Below are positions 8,213-17,957 of a DNA stretch of 64,000 bases, piece after piece. Source of the DNA: JAPUEK01 sp963815355 (GTDB taxonomy: Bacteria > Pseudomonadota > Alphaproteobacteria > Rhodobacterales > Rhodobacteraceae); assembly GCA_963815355.1 (NCBI GenBank), contig CAWFGJ010000004.1, positions 62,001 through 126,000 on the forward strand, written 5' to 3'. Both the position numbers and the translations under genes were made by a program. Below the pieces are notes generated by a model, which saw nothing but the letters and a program-made list of their open reading frames with translations, was not told the origin of the DNA and searched no databases. Numbering within the stretch: position 1 is the first letter of the stretch; the number at the start of each line of letters is the position of its first letter.

Positions 8213-11205
8213 TGCGCGTCTTCCGTTTCGTCTGCGGGGCCCACCATGATCGCCTTTGCAGCATCCGAGGTTTCCCATTCCCCAAGGCGGGAAAGGTGAT
8301 CGTAGTCACCCGGAAAGCGCTCTTCAAACACAGCGCGGCGCGCGGTGTAGCCCTTCTCTCGCACCATATAGCGGGTGATCAGCGTGATCAGCTTTTGCCA
8401 CTGCTCGCCGATCAGGGCCTCGGTCAGCAAGGTTTCCACCACCTTTTCGCCCGCCCCAAGGCCGATATAGCTGATCATCGCCACGTCAGAAGGGCCCAGA
8501 TCGGGAAAGCCGCCGCGCTCTGCCATTGCCGCGGCCAAAAGCAGCTGCTTTTCGTATTGCCGTTGCTGTTTTTCAGTGGGCGGGGTGCCGGTCTTGTAAT
8601 CAATCAGATGCAATCGGCCATCAGGCAACCGGTCGATCCTGTCCGGTGTCCCGTAGAGGGTGACCGGCAAGGCGGGCAGTGCCAGCTCGCCGCGCGTTTC
8701 CAGCACCAAAGCGGTGCCGCCGTATTTGCTGTCTTGGGTCAAAAAATGATCCGCCGCCCGCTCCAGCCGCGCTAACCAAAGCGTGCGCGCCGAAGGAAAC
8801 GGCGTTTCCTCGGCCAGAACCGATGCGGCGATTTCAAGCAGCCGCTGCCGCGCTTCGGCGCGGGTTTCATCGGCAGGGCGCGAGCGGACGAAGCGTTCAA
8901 GAATATCATGGAACAGCGTTCCGCGCTCTCGGGCATCGGGTGCCGCGCGCAGCGGGTCCAACGGGAAAAGCCGCAAGATCTGGCGGGCATAGATCGCGTA
9001 GGGATCTCGGATCAGCCGGGCCACTGCCGTCAACGCCAGCCGGTTGGGCCGGCTGCGAACGGGTGGTTGCGGCGAGGGCCGTGGCGCGGGCGCAAGGCCT
9101 GGATCAGCGCGCAAGCTGGCCGTCGGTTGCTCCAGTGCGCGGGCCATATCCACCCACTTCGCGCCACGCGCTTGCATCTGGCTGAGCGCCTCAGGCCCCC
9201 CTGGTCCCGGCAATCCCCGCATCAGGTTCACCAACCGGTTTAGCCAGCGCGAGGGCACCGTCTCGGCCTCGGCATTGCGCAGCGCCCGTGACAGGATCAC
9301 TTTTGGGGCACCTGCCGCCTGCTGATAATCATGTGCTGACAACCCTATCTGCCGCTCTGGCAGCAACAGGCCGGCATCCTTGCGCATTTTCCGGTTCAGC
9401 CAGGGGTCAGGTTCGGGCAACTTGGGCCAGATGCCGTCGTTAAGCCCGCCCAGAATGACCAACTCGGCCCCCTGAACCCGTGCGTCCAGCGTGCCCCAGA
9501 TCAGAATGTCCGGATGCGACTGAACGGTCTCGCGCAGTTCCGTGCGCGACAGCAAGGCGTCCAGCAGATCGCGATACTCAACTGCGGTCATTTCCCCGCC
9601 ATGGATCGCCTCAGTGGCAAGGTCGTCCATCAGGCCAAGGGCTTTTATTCCGGCCTCTTTAAGCCAAAGCCCGCCGCTGCCCTCGCCCGCCGGACCGCGC
9701 GCCAGCGACTCCGCCAAAGCCCGATGGCGCGCGACATGGCTGACCAGTGGCAGGGGGTGGCGATCCTGGGACAAATCCAGCGTTCCGGCCAACGCGGCCG
9801 CCCAATCCGCAATACCTTCTTCGTTGCGCGCGGCGGCCCAATTGATCAGATCTGTGGGTGTCGGAAAGACCGGCCCCTTGCGACGCAGCGTTAATTCCAG
9901 CGCGCGGGTAAAGCGCAGATGCTGACCCCGGCCAGACGCTTTGCGCGCCAAACCGGCGACCGGCTCACCGTCACTTGCGGTCATTGGATGCTTCAGCAGC
10001 ACCAACAAACGATCGCTCGTCAGCCCCGTGCAGAACAAGTCGGCCACATGGCGCAGAAAGCGGCCCGGAGCCGACAGACCAAGGGGCTGGCCCGCGGCAT
10101 CGTCGGGAAGAATAGCCCACCGATCAAGGGCCGCCGCGACCATCCGACCCAGCCCGCGATCCGGAGTGACGAGTGCGGCCCGAACGCCCGCCTCGGCCGC
10201 TTCGCGCAGGGCCAGCGCCACGGCCAGCGCCTCTTCCCTTGGCGTGGCCGCTTCGATCAGAGCCATTTCTGCCGTCGCTTCGCACAAATCGGGAAGAAGC
10301 GGCCCTTCGGTCAGCCAGCGATCAGTGACGGGGGCCGGGCGCAACGAAAGCGACAACAGACGGTTGCGCGCAGGGTTAGGTGCCGACGCCGCGCACCAAG
10401 GACGAAAACGTGTAGGGCTGACGTCCAGCAAGTCAGCCAGACGACGAAACCGATATTGCGGATGATCCTCAGCCGTCAGCGCATCCGACAGCGCCTCCCA
10501 AACTTCAGGCGGGGTATCCTGATCAAAGCCGGGCAAAACCACGGCCCCCTTCGGCAGTCTGGCGACCAGCTTCATGAAAAGCGCGGTCGCCCCGCGCGAT
10601 CCTGTCGATCCCGCAACGATCACCGGATGCTCTGGCGGCTGTTCTTGCCAGAGTGCTGTCAAAGCCTCCATCGCACGTCGTTGACTTGCGTCGGTGTCAT
10701 TGGCATCGCCTGCACTGAACTGACCGGCGATAATCCCCAAAAACGCCTGCGTTCGCGCCCAATGGGCCGAGTGGCCCGAGACGTCCAGCGCGGCAAGTGC
10801 GGCCGGGCTGACGCCCTCGCCCTGCATCTCATCCATCAGCTTTGCGAGACTGTCGGCGAGATCAAACACCGCCGCCCGTGGCGCAAGTTTCGGCTGAACC
10901 TTCAGCAACCCACTGACCAACTGCGCCAACTCCAGCCGCCGCCGCAGCGCCGAAACGGGGGCTGGCAAAGCAAGCGACGGGTCGCTGGCCAAATCGCTGA
11001 CCAAGCGGATTTGCGGCAGAAACATCGCCCCGCGCGCAATGAATTGCTCTTCCACCCGTCGCCGCATGCGCGCAGCGTTAACGTAAAGCCGAACGCGGGC
11101 CATTGCCTCGGGCGGCTCATCGGCCATGCGTTCGCAAAGCCCCATGACCAGCAAACTGGGAAAGTCGGCGCCCGGAGGTAGCGTGTAAACCCTCGGCTCA
11201 GCCAT
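8209..11205 (-). CDS. addB: Double-strand break repair protein AddB
   Basis: 998 residues, the usual alphaproteobacterial length. AddB is an inactivated helicase-like subunit; the N-terminus lacks a canonical Walker A. The C-terminal RecB-family nuclease motif LHLIDYKTGTPP followed by QYEKQLLLAAAMA is clear at about residue 865. It pairs with AddA, encoded immediately downstream with an ATGA overlap. Its own start overlaps the end of the MurU-like gene by 8 bases, so the run amgK-murU-addB-addA looks translationally coupled. Confidence 0.94.
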   Translation of the reverse strand: MAEPRVYTLPPGADFPSLLVMGLCERMADEPPEAMARVRLYVNAARMRRRVEEQFIARGAMFLPQIRLVSDLASDPSLALPAPVSALRRRLELAQLVSGLLKVQPKLAPRAAVFDLADSLAKLMDEMQGEGVSPAALAALDVSGHSAHWARTQAFLGIIAGQFSAGDANDTDASQRRAMEALTALWQEQPPEHPVIVAGSTGSRGATALFMKLVARLPKGAVVLPGFDQDTPPEVWEALSDALTAEDHPQYRFRRLADLLDVSPTRFRPWCAASAPNPARNRLLSLSLRPAPVTDRWLTEGPLLPDLCEATAEMALIEAATPREEALAVALALREAAEAGVRAALVTPDRGLGRMVAAALDRWAILPDDAAGQPLGLSAPGRFLRHVADLFCTGLTSDRLLVLLKHPMTASDGEPVAGLARKASGRGQHLRFTRALELTLRRKGPVFPTPTDLINWAAARNEEGIADWAAALAGTLDLSQDRHPLPLVSHVARHRALAESLARGPAGEGSGGLWLKEAGIKALGLMDDLATEAIHGGEMTAVEYRDLLDALLSRTELRETVQSHPDILIWGTLDARVQGAELVILGGLNDGIWPKLPEPDPWLNRKMRKDAGLLLPERQIGLSAHDYQQAAGAPKVILSRALRNAEAETVPSRWLNRLVNLMRGLPGPGGPEALSQMQARGAKWVDMARALEQPTASLRADPGLAPAPRPSPQPPVRSRPNRLALTAVARLIRDPYAIYARQILRLFPLDPLRAAPDARERGTLFHDILERFVRSRPADETRAEARQRLLEIAASVLAEETPFPSARTLWLARLERAADHFLTQDSKYGGTALVLETRGELALPALPVTLYGTPDRIDRLPDGRLHLIDYKTGTPPTEKQQRQYEKQLLLAAAMAERGGFPDLGPSDVAMISYIGLGAGEKVVETLLTEALIGEQWQKLITLITRYMVREKGYTARRAVFEERFPGDYDHLSRLGEWETSDAAKAIMVGPADETEDAQ

Positions 11206-11887
11206 TCAAAAGCGCCTCCGCCAAGGGAATGCTTTCCGGCCGACCAACATCACACCAGCCGCCCTCATGAACAAGGCCATATATCCGCCCCGTGGCGATC
11301 TGGCGGTCCCAAAGCCGGTTCAGCGAAAAGACGGGCTCTTTTATTTCGGCCAAACCCTCAACGCGAACGATCTGCGCACCCAGATAAACCAACCCCGCCG
11401 CGCCGTTTGCCCGCGCCAAGCGGCCATTGGCATCCATTAGAAAATCGCCTTTTCCTGTATGGCCCAATACCGCTTCTGCCGGCGCCAGCAGCAGCAAGGC
11501 GTCCATCCGCGTGCCGTCCCACGCGCCCATAAGGGCCGTCAGCGGATTGGTCCCCGTCCAAACCGCGTCAGTGTTCAGCGTCAGAACCGGGGATTCGCCC
11601 AAAAGTGGGGTTGCCTGACGCAGCCCGCCGCCGGTTTCCAAAATGACGTCACGCTCCCAGCTAAAGCCGAAATCTTCACGGCCAGACAGGTGGTCGACGA
11701 TCTGCTGCCCCCGGTAGTGCAAATTGATCACCATACGCCGGACCTCTGCCGCATCGGCAAGCGCCAGCGCGTGATCCAAAAGCGGCCGCCCGGCAACCGT
11801 GACCAGCGGTTTTGGTCGGTCGGCGGTCAGCCTTCCCATCCGGGTGCCGTAACCGGCCGCAAACAGCATCAGCGGAAATGGCCGCAT
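11198..11887 (-). CDS. murU: N-acetylmuramate alpha-1-phosphate uridylyltransferase (MurU-like)
   Basis: 229 residues with the nucleotidyltransferase signature LFAAGYGTRM...RPKPLVTVAGRPLLDH at the N-terminus and an LTLNTDAVW metal-binding strand. I start at the ATG at 11887, with GAGG five bases upstream, so the fold begins at once; the frame to 11944 adds 19 unsupported residues. Together with the AmgK-like kinase encoded just upstream (19-base overlap), this is the anabolic cell-wall recycling pair that turns MurNAc into UDP-MurNAc. In bacteria studied this bypasses MurA and gives intrinsic fosfomycin tolerance. Confidence 0.88.
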   Translation of the reverse strand: MRPFPLMLFAAGYGTRMGRLTADRPKPLVTVAGRPLLDHALALADAAEVRRMVINLHYRGQQIVDHLSGREDFGFSWERDVILETGGGLRQATPLLGESPVLTLNTDAVWTGTNPLTALMGAWDGTRMDALLLLAPAEAVLGHTGKGDFLMDANGRLARANGAAGLVYLGAQIVRVEGLAEIKEPVFSLNRLWDRQIATGRIYGLVHEGGWCDVGRPESIPLAEALLNG

Positions 11888-12879
11888 TGGTCCTCGATCC
11901 TTGCCAGATTGGCGGTACTCGGCTCTGGTAGCAGGCTTTGGCACAGCTTGGCCAATGGCTCTAGCCCGGGCGCTGCAAGGTTGCGGTTAAGTTGGCCCCA
12001 TACCCTTGGGATCAGAGCCAGGTAGCCGGATTTGCCCGCAACCAGACAAAGCCGCGCAAAAACCCCCAAAATCCGCAAGGCACGCTGCGTACCAAGCACG
12101 GCATAGGCGGCACTGAACACCGCCAGGTCTTGCCCCGTGGTCTCGGCAAATCGACGGATCATCGCCTCTTCCGTCGCCAAAGACACCTCGCGCCGCGCGT
12201 CTTGCAAGAGCGAAACCAGATCATACCCCGGCTGCCCCATTTGGCCGAGTTGAAAGTCGAGCAACCCTACCCGCGCAAGGCCAGCCCGTTCCGGGAGCCA
12301 AAGCAGGTTTTCGGCGTGGTAGTCCCGCAGGATCAGGACGCGCGGGCCGTCCGCGCATTGCTGCAAGGCCTCGGTCACCACGGCCTCGAATGGCGCGGTT
12401 GGAACCCGGTCCCCGGTGATCGCAAAGCGGTACCATTCCAACGCAAAGGCGGCGGCCTTGGCCCAGTCTTTGGCAGAAAGATCGGGCAACCCCGGTGGTG
12501 CCACGCTGCGTTGCAAATGGACCAAAACATCGCACGCGGCGGCATAAAGACAGGTTTCTTGGGAAGGGTCTTGCTCCAACAACCGGGCAAAGATCCCGTC
12601 GCCAAGATCCTCCAAAAGCAAGAACCCCGCCTCAAGATCCTGCGACAGCACCCGCGGCGCAGAAAGGCCCAGCGCCTGCAAATGCAATGCAATTGTAATG
12701 AAGTCTGCCGGATCATCCCCTTTTCCGGGGGGCGCATCCATCAAAACGGCGCGCCCGTCGCTTCGGGTCAGTCGATCATAGCTGCGATCAGAAGCGTCTC
12801 CCGCCAAAAAGTGCCGCTCTGCCGTGCCCCAACCGGCCCGCTCGATAAATCGTTGCGACTGGGCGCGCCGGTCAAGCAT
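11869..12879 (-). CDS. amgK: N-acetylmuramate/N-acetylglucosamine anomeric kinase (AmgK-like, APH fold)
   Basis: 336 residues of the aminoglycoside phosphotransferase/choline kinase fold: a nucleotide-binding segment AGDASDRSYDRL, then the Brenner-type catalytic loop LRDYHAENLLWL and the metal-binding LLDFQLGQMG, where Gln replaces the more usual Asp in DFD. AmgK phosphorylates the anomeric position of MurNAc for the downstream MurU. The ATG at 12879 overlaps the tsaE stop by 8 bases. Linkage to murU argues against an antibiotic kinase. Confidence 0.86.
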   Translation of the reverse strand: MLDRRAQSQRFIERAGWGTAERHFLAGDASDRSYDRLTRSDGRAVLMDAPPGKGDDPADFITIALHLQALGLSAPRVLSQDLEAGFLLLEDLGDGIFARLLEQDPSQETCLYAAACDVLVHLQRSVAPPGLPDLSAKDWAKAAAFALEWYRFAITGDRVPTAPFEAVVTEALQQCADGPRVLILRDYHAENLLWLPERAGLARVGLLDFQLGQMGQPGYDLVSLLQDARREVSLATEEAMIRRFAETTGQDLAVFSAAYAVLGTQRALRILGVFARLCLVAGKSGYLALIPRVWGQLNRNLAAPGLEPLAKLCQSLLPEPSTANLARIEDQCGHFR

Positions 12880-13360
12880 CTGTAGCGCCCCAGTCTTTGC
12901 GCAAGTCAGCGGCCAAAGAAGATCGCTCACCCACGCACAGCACCACGCGCCGCCCCTCCCCCTCATGTGAAAGGGTTAGCCGCGCTGCGTTTGACGGGGC
13001 CAATGACCCCAACCGGTCCGGCCATTCCACAAGGGTCAGGGCGGTGGCGAAAGCCTCTTCCAGCCCCAGTTCCATCACCTCATCGGGGTGGCTCAATCGA
13101 TAAAGATCGCTGTGCCATATCTCCAACCCATCCGCCTCATAGGTTTGGACGAGTGTAAAGCTTGGCGACGGGACATCCTCCATCCGGCCAAGTTTGGCGC
13201 GGATCAGGGCGCGCGCCAAATGGCTTTTGCCAGCCCCGATCGGGCCCTCCAGCAGCAGGCAGTCGCCCGCCCCCAGCCGCTCGGCAAGCCACCCGCCAAG
13301 CCGGTCAGTCGCAGAGTCGTCGGGTAGGTACAGGGAAAGGCAATCGGGCACATCGGACAT
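12872..13360 (-). CDS. tsaE: tRNA t6A biosynthesis ATPase TsaE
   Basis: 162 residues, with Walker A GPIGAGKSHLARAL near residues 39-52 and the family stretches PSPSFTLVQTYE, WHSDLYRLSHPDE and TLVEWPDRLG. TsaE drives the TsaB/TsaD complex that adds threonylcarbamoyl to A37 of ANN-reading tRNAs. tsaD is found in the same window at 25447-26544. It leads the tightly overlapped tsaE-amgK-murU-addB-addA run. Confidence 0.95.
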   Translation of the reverse strand: MSDVPDCLSLYLPDDSATDRLGGWLAERLGAGDCLLLEGPIGAGKSHLARALIRAKLGRMEDVPSPSFTLVQTYEADGLEIWHSDLYRLSHPDEVMELGLEEAFATALTLVEWPDRLGSLAPSNAARLTLSHEGEGRRVVLCVGERSSLAADLRKDWGATDA

Positions 13361-13425
13361 GCGCCAATCCTATCGGTCCGGTCAGCCGCTGCAAGATCAT
13401 CCTTGCCCCGTGCCGATCACGCGGT

Positions 13426-15054
13426 TCAGGCCCGACGGCGCGCGGCTTTTGGGCTTTGCGCGACGGTTTCCGCCAAAGCGTCTGCGATGCGAAACGTCGC
13501 CAAAGTCGCCCCGCCTGCCAAAGGCGCAAAGCGGCACAAAAGCCGCCGGCCGTCCAGCAATCGTTGCTCTGCCGTCCAGCTGATCCGATCCCCAACCGTG
13601 GCGACATAATCCTCAACCTCGGCCCAAAGAGCGCTGGGCGCGGAACTCTCCCGCCAACGCGCCGACAGGCTCGACACCGAACAATCCGCCAGGGTTTCAG
13701 ACGGATCATGCCCCCAGACGGCAGAGTAACCCGCGTTCGACATCACCAACTGCCCCGATTGCGAAAAGACCGCGACCGCCTCATCCAACTGATCGATAAC
13801 CGACTGGCCCAGCTCAAGATCCGCCCGATACCGCCGGGTCCGCAGCATTTCCGATGATATATCCTCGAACATCAGCGCCAACGCCCCATTCGGATGCGGC
13901 CTACCGACGACACGAAAGGTCTGGCCATCCGGAAGGTTCCACGTTTCTTCAAACTGGCCTGACGCCGCAGCCCGCTCCATCTCGAGCATTTCTTTGCGCC
14001 AGTGGCAATAGTCCTTTGGCTCCGGGATCATGTTGCGATCCCGCAGCGCGTCCAGCACAGCCATCAGCGTCGGACGCAGCGACAGAAAATCTGGCGGCAA
14101 ACCCGTAAGGTCCACTAACGCCGGGTTGAAAAGCTGCAAGTGCCGCTGGCGGTCAAAGATCGCCAGACCGATGGGAAGTTGGGCAAAGGTTTTGGTCAGC
14201 GTTTGCATGAAATCGCGCAGCGCGACTTCCGCGTGAACGGCGGTATCGGCGGGGGTGGCAAAGACCAAACGACCCATCTGATCGCCAATGATGGGCTGGC
14301 CGGCGGCGCTCGGCTGACTGCTAAGATCAAACCACAACGCACCCTTGTCGGGCATGACCAAGCTGGCCCGCTGCCCCTTGCCAATATGGGCGCTGGGCGC
14401 GCGCTCAAAGATCCGTGGCAGGGGCCAACTGATGTCCTGCCCTTGCGGCAGGCTTGCGATTGCCAGTTGCAAGTAGGGCGCGTTGGCCCAAATCACCTCA
14501 CCCGCCGGCGATTCCTGCCATATCAGCGTTGGCGCGCGACCAACCACATCGCGCAACAGATCCAGCTCTTCCGCCATAGCCCGATGGATCAGCGGGTCAC
14601 CCTGATAGGCACCCGCATCCTTGGAGGCGTCAGCAAGGCAAATCCGCAGCAAACCGCCACGTTCCTCGGCCTGCAGCATCATCGGAGCCCCGTGTGCGGG
14701 GTTCGAGACGCGCGTAATCCGCCCCTCCGTCGGGACGCGCGCAAGGTCGTTTTCGATATCGGGGAAATGGGGTACGGCACAAGCCAGCATGCGCATCCAA
14801 TCCCCGCCGCGCACCGCTGATCTGGCAAGCAATGTCAGAGCGCTTGGCGAGCAATCAATCAGCACCTCGCCGTCAAACAAAAACACGGCCCCTTGACCCG
14901 TTTCATCAAAGATGGAGCGTACTTTCTTGCGGGCAGGTTCTGAAAGGATGTGCATGACCAAAAGTCCGCCGGTCGCCGCCAGCAAAGCCGTCGCCGCCAG
15001 CGCGAAAGCAAGCGACCAGTCGGCAGAGCTTCCAAGCTTCAGGAACAAGCTCAT
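13426..15054 (-). CDS. Membrane-anchored multi-PAS protein without a recognisable output domain
   Basis: 542 residues from the ATG at 15054 (a G-rich tract lies upstream; an alternative ATG at 15105 is possible). One or two hydrophobic segments in the first 40 residues (LAFALAATALLAATGGLLVMHIL) are followed by several PAS-like modules; the clearest is QLPIGLAIFDRQRHLQLFNPALVDLTGLP, and another is LDEAVAVFSQSGQLVMSNAGYSAVWG. No H-box, ATPase, GGDEF or HTH follows, and the protein ends in a basic tail. It lies 116 bases downstream of regB in the same direction, so a sensory role is possible, but none is shown. Confidence 0.7.
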   Translation of the reverse strand: MSLFLKLGSSADWSLAFALAATALLAATGGLLVMHILSEPARKKVRSIFDETGQGAVFLFDGEVLIDCSPSALTLLARSAVRGGDWMRMLACAVPHFPDIENDLARVPTEGRITRVSNPAHGAPMMLQAEERGGLLRICLADASKDAGAYQGDPLIHRAMAEELDLLRDVVGRAPTLIWQESPAGEVIWANAPYLQLAIASLPQGQDISWPLPRIFERAPSAHIGKGQRASLVMPDKGALWFDLSSQPSAAGQPIIGDQMGRLVFATPADTAVHAEVALRDFMQTLTKTFAQLPIGLAIFDRQRHLQLFNPALVDLTGLPPDFLSLRPTLMAVLDALRDRNMIPEPKDYCHWRKEMLEMERAAASGQFEETWNLPDGQTFRVVGRPHPNGALALMFEDISSEMLRTRRYRADLELGQSVIDQLDEAVAVFSQSGQLVMSNAGYSAVWGHDPSETLADCSVSSLSARWRESSAPSALWAEVEDYVATVGDRISWTAEQRLLDGRRLLCRFAPLAGGATLATFRIADALAETVAQSPKAARRRA

Positions 15055-15170
15055 CGCAACAAACCCCCCGAATCCCAAGGCGTTGCACCTCAAGACCAGA
15101 TGCAACCTATAGACGAATTCGTTAAGGCAATATTAATCAGAACGGGAAATCAAGAAGCGCTTAATCTTGT

Positions 15171-16556
15171 TCAGGCGATTTGTTCGTTTTGTCCCAAACC
15201 TTGGCCCTGCTGCCAGCCAATGGCCCCTATTGGCCAAATAACCTCAACAATCGCTCCGCTTCGGTCGGGGCGTTCATCGCGCGTCAAAAAGGGGTCGGCG
15301 GCATTGGCAAAGGACAGCTCCGCCCCGGTTCGCTCCAGCAGCGTCTTGGCGATGAACAGGCCCAGTCCCATACCCTCATAGCCCGGTCGCACTGGTTGCG
15401 CCCGGTCCTCTCGACGGGAGCGCACAAACGGGTCGCCGATCCTTCCGATGACCTGTGACGGATAGCCGTCGCCATCGTCAATAATCCGCACTGTTATGGT
15501 GCTGGTCGTCCAGACTGCATCTATCCAAACCCGCGCATGGGCGAAATCAACCGCGTTCTGCACCAGATTGCGCAGACCATGGATCACCTCGGGCGACCGC
15601 AGGATCATCGGTTCACGCACTGGATTTCCCGGTGCAGCGGCAAGGGTGAATGTAACCTCTTTGCCGCGCGCGACATGAGGCTCAGCCGCCTCGCGCAAGA
15701 CAGCCCCAAGCGGCGCCTGCTTCATGTGCAGGTCGTCTTTGCCCGCCTTGCCCATTGACCGCAGGATATCGCGGCACCGATCGGCCTGATCGCGGATCAG
15801 GCGCGCGTCCTCCTGCATCTCGGGATTGTCGGCCAATTCGTCAATCATCTCGGCGCTGACCAACTTGATGGTGGCCAAAGGTGTCCCCAACTCATGCGCC
15901 GCTGCCGCCACAACGCCACCAAGGTCAGTCAGCTTCTGTTCGCGTGCCAAGGCCATCTGCGTCGCCAACAGGGCGTCAGACATCGAGTGCATCTCTGTCG
16001 CTACGCGCCGTGAATACAGCCCAAGAAAAGCGATCCCGATCACCAGGGCCAACCAAAACCCGAACTCAAACAGCTGTGGAACCACCAATTCGCCGCCCGC
16101 GTCAAAGCGCAGCGGCACATTGAACAGCGCAATTATGCTGACCGTCACGACCGCCAATGAACCGATGATCAGGGTGGCACGCAAATCCAGCGCCGAGGCG
16201 GAAACCGTTACGGGCGCAAGGATCAGCAACACGAAAGGGTTGGCCAAGCCGCCGGTCAAGAACAACAAAAGCCCAAGCTGGGCCAGATCGAAGATCAGGG
16301 TGACCAGAGATTCCGCCTCTGTCAGCCGCTTGTTCGACGGATAAAGATATACGGAAACAAGGTTGGAAATGATCGCAGCCCCGATCACCAGATAGCAAAG
16401 CCCCAAGGGCAGGCTGAAACCATACCAGCGGTCGGCCACGGTAATGGCCACCAACTGCCCAACCACGGCCATCCAACGCAGCAGCAGCAAAGTCCGCAAT
16501 CGTAGCCAGTCGCTGCGTTCGGGACGAAGATAGGGGCTGTGGCTTTGTGTCACCAT
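15171..16556 (-). CDS. regB: Redox-sensing histidine kinase RegB/PrrB
   Basis: 461 residues from the ATG at 16556, which matches the length of Rhodobacter RegB; an upstream TTG adds 20 residues. Six hydrophobic segments precede a cytoplasmic kinase. Diagnostic residues are present: the quinone-site heptapeptide GGLANPF (102-108), the H-box AAHELGTPLATIK with His221, and the redox cysteine in DRCRDILRSMG (Cys261), equivalent to R. capsulatus His225 and Cys265. It phosphorylates RegA when the quinone pool is reduced and controls photosynthesis, respiration, nitrogen and CO2 fixation genes. It is divergent from senC-regA. Confidence 0.96.
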   Translation of the reverse strand: MVTQSHSPYLRPERSDWLRLRTLLLLRWMAVVGQLVAITVADRWYGFSLPLGLCYLVIGAAIISNLVSVYLYPSNKRLTEAESLVTLIFDLAQLGLLLFLTGGLANPFVLLILAPVTVSASALDLRATLIIGSLAVVTVSIIALFNVPLRFDAGGELVVPQLFEFGFWLALVIGIAFLGLYSRRVATEMHSMSDALLATQMALAREQKLTDLGGVVAAAAHELGTPLATIKLVSAEMIDELADNPEMQEDARLIRDQADRCRDILRSMGKAGKDDLHMKQAPLGAVLREAAEPHVARGKEVTFTLAAAPGNPVREPMILRSPEVIHGLRNLVQNAVDFAHARVWIDAVWTTSTITVRIIDDGDGYPSQVIGRIGDPFVRSRREDRAQPVRPGYEGMGLGLFIAKTLLERTGAELSFANAADPFLTRDERPDRSGAIVEVIWPIGAIGWQQGQGLGQNEQIA

Positions 16557-16646
16557 TTGGTCGCTGGGCCTTGCGCTCGGGAGAAGATTGTTAACGGTGC
16601 TGCGAAGTGCGATCAATGCGCAAGCACTGTTAAGATGGAGGCTAAG
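16557..16646. promoter_or_regulatory. Divergent regB / senC promoter region
   Basis: Ninety bases between the two starts must hold both promoters. In Rhodobacter this gap is autoregulated by phosphorylated RegA. I see GC-rich segments such as TGCGAAGTGCGA but no site I can assign with confidence. Confidence 0.5.
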
Positions 16647-17267
16647 ATGACGCGGATTATGGCGCTGCTAGGCACTGCGGCTGCGATCGGGTTGGTGGCG
16701 GGTTCGTGGCTCTATATCCAACAACGTCAGGCAGGTGATCCCTTTGCTGATTGCCGCGCCGGCGTTGTGGGCGGGGGTGCGCTTGGCGGGGCCTTTACGC
16801 TGGTCGATTCCGCCGGCAAAACGGTCACCGACAAAGAGGTCATCACCAAACCGTCGATCGTCTATTTTGGCTATACCTTCTGCCCCGATGTCTGCCCGCT
16901 TGATAATATGCGCAACGCCGAGGCGGTGGATATTCTCGATGAAAAGGGCATGGATGTGCAGCCGATCTTCATCAGCATCGACCCGGAAAGAGACACCCCG
17001 CAAGTCGTTGGCGAATTTGCCGCCAACCTTCATCCCAAAATGATCGGCTTGACCGGTAGTCTTGATCAGGTCAAAGCCGCGTCATTGACCTACAAGACCT
17101 ATTTCAAAAAGCCGGAAGACGGCGGCGAATTCTACCTGATGGACCATTCGACCTTTAGCTATCTGGTTTTCCCCAAGGATGGATTTGTCGAGTTTTTCCG
17201 CCGCGACGACACGGCACAAGCGATGGCTGACCGTGTTGCCTGCTTCGTGGACAAGGGCGCAAGCTGA
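16647..17267 (+). CDS. senC: SCO1/SenC family copper chaperone for cytochrome oxidase
   Basis: 206 residues from the ATG at 16647, with GGAGG just upstream. An N-terminal membrane anchor (IMALLGTAAAIGLVAGSWLYI) is followed by a periplasmic thioredoxin fold with the copper-binding pair in FCPDVCP (Cys79, Cys83) and the conserved His167 in MDHSTFSYLV. SenC/PrrC delivers copper for cytochrome oxidase assembly and, in Rhodobacter, modulates RegB signalling. regA follows 73 bases later. Confidence 0.95.
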   Translation: MTRIMALLGTAAAIGLVAGSWLYIQQRQAGDPFADCRAGVVGGGALGGAFTLVDSAGKTVTDKEVITKPSIVYFGYTFCPDVCPLDNMRNAEAVDILDEKGMDVQPIFISIDPERDTPQVVGEFAANLHPKMIGLTGSLDQVKAASLTYKTYFKKPEDGGEFYLMDHSTFSYLVFPKDGFVEFFRRDDTAQAMADRVACFVDKGAS

Positions 17268-17340
17268 TCCCATTCACTGCGCATTTGACCAACCATCAGA
17301 TGCACCCTAGATTCGTCAAAAGACGAGAGGGAGAACCAAG

Positions 17341-17895
17341 ATGGCGGAAGATATCGGTGCGGAACTGGGACCAGACCGCACGCTCCTTCTGGTGGATGAT
17401 GATGAGGTCTTCGTCAAACGCTTGGCTAAGGCAATGGAAAAGCGTGGTTTCCTGCCCGAAATGGCCTCCAGCGTCGCGGCGGGACGTGCCATCGCAACCG
17501 CCCGTCCGCCCGCCTATGCCGTCGTCGATCTTCGGCTGGAGGACGGCAACGGCCTTGACGTTGTCGAAGCCCTGCGCGAGCGCCGCCCGGATTGCCGGAT
17601 TGTTGTGTTGACGGGCTATGGCGCAATTGCAACGGCCGTTGCGGCGGTAAAAATTGGCGCCACGGACTATCTTTCCAAACCCGCCGATGCAAACGAAGTC
17701 ACGCGCGCACTTTTGTCAAATGCCGACGTATTGCCAGAGCCGCCGGAAAATCCAATGTCAGCCGACCGGGTGCGTTGGGAACATATCCAGCGCGTGTATG
17801 AAATGTGTGAGCGCAATGTTTCCGAAACCGCGCGCCGCCTTTCAATGCATCGCCGCACCCTTCAACGGATTCTTGCCAAGCGCAGCCCAAAGTAA
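17341..17895 (+). CDS. regA: Response regulator RegA/PrrA
   Basis: 184 residues, with a receiver domain whose acidic pocket is VDDDE and whose phosphorylation site is Asp63 in VVDLRLEDG. A proline-rich linker (LPEPPENP) and a Fis-type helix-turn-helix follow (RNVSETARRLSMHRRTLQRIL). This is the DNA-binding partner of RegB and the global redox regulator in purple bacteria and roseobacters. A purine-rich GAGAGGGAGAACC SD lies upstream. The neighbours regB, senC and hvrA are as in Rhodobacter. Confidence 0.97.
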   Translation: MAEDIGAELGPDRTLLLVDDDEVFVKRLAKAMEKRGFLPEMASSVAAGRAIATARPPAYAVVDLRLEDGNGLDVVEALRERRPDCRIVVLTGYGAIATAVAAVKIGATDYLSKPADANEVTRALLSNADVLPEPPENPMSADRVRWEHIQRVYEMCERNVSETARRLSMHRRTLQRILAKRSPK

Positions 17896-17957
17896 TTTCC
17901 TTTTCTTGAGTTTTGTTTCGTCCGAGATTAAGAGGGCGAAACTCAACTTAACAGGAT

